From Lachnospiraceae bacterium UBA4364 (GTDB lineage: Bacteria; Bacillota; Clostridia; Lachnospirales; Lachnospiraceae), in contig DGSK01000045.1 of NCBI GenBank assembly GCA_002393955.1, forward strand, positions 1-64,000: DNA of 64,000 bases, written 5' to 3'. The notes beneath the pieces were generated by a model, which saw nothing but the letters and a program-made list of their open reading frames with translations, ran no database searches and had not been told where the DNA came from. The translations under genes were made by a program, and so were the position numbers. Each line of letters opens with the position of its first letter. Position 1 is the first letter of the stretch. This document shows, one piece after another, positions 61,599-64,000 of the stretch.

Positions 61599-62159
61599 TC
61601 ATGTATCAGAAGCTTCACTCGTCAGTGCCTCCAACTCGTGGACACAATTATCGCACCACTCTTTTATCATCTTTTCATACATGATTCCGAAATCTATTGT
61701 GAACTTCCAGTACAGTGCCTTCAGCGGATCGTCTATCATTTTTTGATAGTCCCCTGTCGCCTGCACCGCATCCGACTGACCGTCCGGAAATACCTTCTCT
61801 TTCTCGGGAAGGGTTTTGAAATATTCTATATTTTCAGCGATACTGCATTCCCCCCGGAAAAAAGTCCTCATAAGGATATAATTGCGTATAGTGCCCTGTT
61901 CGTCCTCTTCCTTCAGCCACCGAACCAGCTCTTTTCTGCCTTCATCGGTAATGGAATGTATGTTTTTGTCCGGCTTTCCCTTCTGCTCCACGTGAGAAGA
62001 TGTGATCCAGCCGTTCTTTTCCAACGCCTGCAGCTCGCGGTAGATCTGACTGGTCTGTGCCTGCCAGAAATGATTAAGAGAATCCTTAAAAACTGTCCGG
62101 ATCTCATATCCTGTCATATCACCGTAATTCAGCAATCCTAAAATCCCATGCTTTAACAT
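61599..62159 (-). CDS. PadR-family regulator with Vir_act_alpha_C domain
   Basis: 186 residues. N-terminal winged helix (LGLLNYGDMTGYEIRTVF, QTSQIYRELQALEKNGWI, KNIHSITDEGRKEL) and a long C-terminal helical dimer domain (about 90-180, YILMRTFFRGECSIAENIEYF), the PadR-s1 type. Such regulators bind small aromatic or lipophilic ligands and leave the operator. The promoter upstream carries two palindromes shared with the promoter of the flavodoxin-fusion gene at 53939, so it probably represses itself and that gene. GGAGAG site. Confidence 0.92.
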   Translation of the reverse strand: MLKHGILGLLNYGDMTGYEIRTVFKDSLNHFWQAQTSQIYRELQALEKNGWITSSHVEQKGKPDKNIHSITDEGRKELVRWLKEEDEQGTIRNYILMRTFFRGECSIAENIEYFKTLPEKEKVFPDGQSDAVQATGDYQKMIDDPLKALYWKFTIDFGIMYEKMIKEWCDNCVHELEALTSEASDT

Positions 62160-62172
62160 ATTTTCTCTCCGC

Positions 62173-62225
62173 TATTCCACAAGTAGAATATGTTCCATTA
62201 TAATTATACTTGTGTAATATGTCAA
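62173..62225 (-). promoter_or_regulatory. padR promoter with two operator palindromes
   Basis: Reverse strand TTGACA (62225-62220), a 17-base spacer TATTACACAAGTATAAT and TATAAT (62202-62197). A second palindrome TATTCCACAAGTAGAATAT lies at 62173-62191, just before the ribosome site. It matches the arrangement at 53497-53552 almost base for base. Confidence 0.82.
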
Positions 62226-62291
62226 TTACAGTAAACGAATATAATTAATCCCTTTTTGCAATTATGTGTCCAGTATAAGAATTGCCTGCAT

Positions 62292-63851
62292 TTATATCTT
62301 AGTCGTCCATTTCGAGCAGTCCCAGACCTGCGTTGCAAGATCTTCGTAAAACTCCGGTTCATGGCAGACCATCAGTATGCTGCCTTTGTACGCCTTGAGC
62401 GCCCTGTGCAGCTCCTCTTTTGCATCTACATCCAGATGGTTGGTAGGCTCATCAAGTACCAGCAGATTTGATTCCCTGTTGATAAGCTTGCATAACCGTA
62501 CCTTTGCCTGCTCTCCTCCGGATAAGACCTTGCATTTGCTCTCTATGTGCTTGGTAGTCAGGCCGCATTTGGCCAGTGCAGAACGCACCTCATACTGACT
62601 GAAACCGGGAAACTCATTCCATATTTCCTGCAGGCATGTTGTTTCTATATCCGGAGACATCTCCTGCTGAAAGTATCCGATCTCAAGATTCTCACCAAGC
62701 TCCACGCTTCCTTTGATCGCAGGTATCAGACCCAGAATACTTTTTAGCAGAGTAGTCTTCCCGATACCATTAGCTCCGGTGAGAACGATGCGGCTGCCTC
62801 TTTCCATACTGATGTTCAGCGCCGAGGACAAAGGCTCATCATAGCCGATGACCAGGTCTTTTGTCTCAAAAATTATCCTTCCCGGTGTACGGGCATTTCT
62901 GAAATTGAATTCCGGCTTAGGTTTCTCCTGGATCTTTTCGATAATATCCATATTATCCAGCTTCTTCTGTCTGGACATAGCCATATTTCTGGTAGCCACC
63001 CTCGCCTTATTCCTGGCAACAAAATCCTTAAGTTCCGATATCTCCTGCTGCTGGCGGTTGTAAGCAGCTTCGCGCTGAGCCTTCTTCACCTCATAGACTT
63101 CCAGGAACTTATCATAATCACCCACATAGCGGTCAAGGCTGTGAAAATTCCCGTCCATGTGGTAGACGATATTTATCACACTGTTTAAGAAGGGGATATC
63201 ATGAGATATCAGAATGAAGGCATTTTCATAATCCTGCAGATATTTCTTCAGCCATTCTATATGCTCTGCATCCAGATAATTGGTGGGCTCATCCAGAAGC
63301 AATATGTCCGGCTTCTCCAAAAGAAGCTTTCCCAGCAGAATCTTTGTACGCTGCCCGCCTGAAAGCTCCGTGACATCACGGTCAAGTCCCAGATCCAGCA
63401 GACCCAGGGCTCTCGCCACCTCTTCCACCTTTGCATCTATCATATAGAAATCACGATTGGTGAGGACATCCTGTATCGTACCGGTCTCCTCCATATATTC
63501 CGTCATTTCCTCTTCGGTAGCGTCTGCCATCTTTTCATACAGTTCATTCATACGCGCTTCCATGGCAAACAGCGGCTCAAAGGCGCTTGCGAGAACATCC
63601 TTTATGCTCATGCCGGACTTAAGGACGGCATGTTGGTCCAGATATCCCGCCTTTACATTTTTTGCCCATTCGATCTTACCCTCATCCGGCATTAGCTTAC
63701 CGGTTATTATATTCATGAAAGTGGATTTGCCCTCGCCGTTGGCTCCCACCAGTCCTATATGTTCCCCCGCAAGAAGTCGGAAGGATACGTCCTCAAAGAT
63801 CGCCCTGTCCCCAAAGCCGTGGGTAAGATGCTCTACATTTAAAATGCTCAT
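62292..63851 (-). CDS. ABC-F family ATPase
   Basis: 519 soluble residues with two ABC domains and no membrane part. Domain 1: LVGANGEGKST, LSGGQRTKILL, LLDEPTNYLD. Linker of about 70 residues (EVKKAQREAAYNRQQQEISEL, the P-site tRNA interaction motif region). Domain 2: LTGANGIGKTTL, LSGGEQAKVRL, VLDEPTNHLD. ABC-F proteins act on the ribosome, as translation factors or antibiotic-protection proteins. No resistance phenotype can be assigned from sequence. The linker length fits housekeeping types as well as short protection types. Confidence 0.93.
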   Translation of the reverse strand: MSILNVEHLTHGFGDRAIFEDVSFRLLAGEHIGLVGANGEGKSTFMNIITGKLMPDEGKIEWAKNVKAGYLDQHAVLKSGMSIKDVLASAFEPLFAMEARMNELYEKMADATEEEMTEYMEETGTIQDVLTNRDFYMIDAKVEEVARALGLLDLGLDRDVTELSGGQRTKILLGKLLLEKPDILLLDEPTNYLDAEHIEWLKKYLQDYENAFILISHDIPFLNSVINIVYHMDGNFHSLDRYVGDYDKFLEVYEVKKAQREAAYNRQQQEISELKDFVARNKARVATRNMAMSRQKKLDNMDIIEKIQEKPKPEFNFRNARTPGRIIFETKDLVIGYDEPLSSALNISMERGSRIVLTGANGIGKTTLLKSILGLIPAIKGSVELGENLEIGYFQQEMSPDIETTCLQEIWNEFPGFSQYEVRSALAKCGLTTKHIESKCKVLSGGEQAKVRLCKLINRESNLLVLDEPTNHLDVDAKEELHRALKAYKGSILMVCHEPEFYEDLATQVWDCSKWTTKI

Positions 63852-64000
63852 TTATTCACGCTCCGATATCCTGAATCTTCTTTTCTTTTATAATATCTTT
63901 AGAAATACGTACTTTTTTTTGAATGCATTTCTGACAGATGTTTCAAGCATCCTAGAGCTTAACAACTTTATTTTTTCCGCTTGTCTTCCCGGAGTAAAGT

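Noticed and set aside
63852..64000. End of another reverse-strand gene at the right edge
   Set aside because: Short open frames exist (for example one ending SSRMLETSVRNAFKKKY), but with under 40 codons and no recognisable motif they cannot be supported.

Overview
The window looks like a chromosomal segment of a motile anaerobic Firmicute of the Lachnospiraceae, probably near Butyrivibrio or Pseudobutyrivibrio. This rests on gene families and style: GAGG-type ribosome binding sites, a flagellin, many c-di-GMP genes, DUF1700/DUF4097/PadR modules, CbxX-type ATPases and Rpn-like nucleases. Taxonomy is an inference. No rRNA, tRNA or CRISPR array was seen.

Layout. 0-1.9 kb: 5' part of an AAA ATPase followed by decayed genes (a possible gyrA/parC remnant and a gene with two frameshifts). 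1.9-9.3 kb: sbcDC, a membrane protein, a PAP2 phosphatase, an UlaG-like metallohydrolase and an orphan trpF. 9.5-14.7 kb: a small Cys-rich protein, then a tight three-gene operon of a membrane diguanylate cyclase, a membrane-anchored lysozyme-like protein and a substrate-binding/permease fusion with no ATPase. 14.9-21.5 kb: rsmG, a DMT exporter, a cell-wall amidase, a GT-D-like protein and a padR-DUF1700-DUF4097 operon. 21.7-31.8 kb: a GGDEF/degenerate-EAL protein with a structured leader, a hybrid kinase remnant, a methyltransferase, an acyl carrier protein with an acyl-ACP/CoA ligase, a 5'-nucleotidase, an acyltransferase and a lipoprotein. 32-36.5 kb: membrane and lipoproteins, a YitT transporter, a PP2C phosphatase and hypAB. 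36.5-43.6 kb: two EAL phosphodiesterases, a MATE exporter and a flagellin with a sigma-28-like promoter.

44-64 kb is more mosaic. It holds an unusual fusion of an RNA-polymerase alpha-CTD-like domain with a CbxX-type AAA+ ATPase behind a ~390-nt structured leader; an Rpn-like nuclease; an AT-rich HNH endonuclease island bordered by remnants of oxidoreductase, nitroreductase and MerR genes; a flavodoxin/SCP2/membrane fusion protein; and a PadR regulator. The promoters of those last two genes, 8.7 kb apart, share one architecture: consensus -35/-10 boxes with a TATTCCACAAGTGGAAT-like palindrome in the spacer and a second palindrome at the transcription start. An ABC-F ATPase closes the window.

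Two themes run through the window. First, c-di-GMP turnover: four GGDEF/EAL proteins in which intact and degenerate domains complement each other, next to flagellin and cell-wall genes. Second, a family of nested palindromic repeats with TTAAAACTTCCCAC ends, repeatedly found in 5' leaders, including those of the flagellin, the metallohydrolase and the PadR target.
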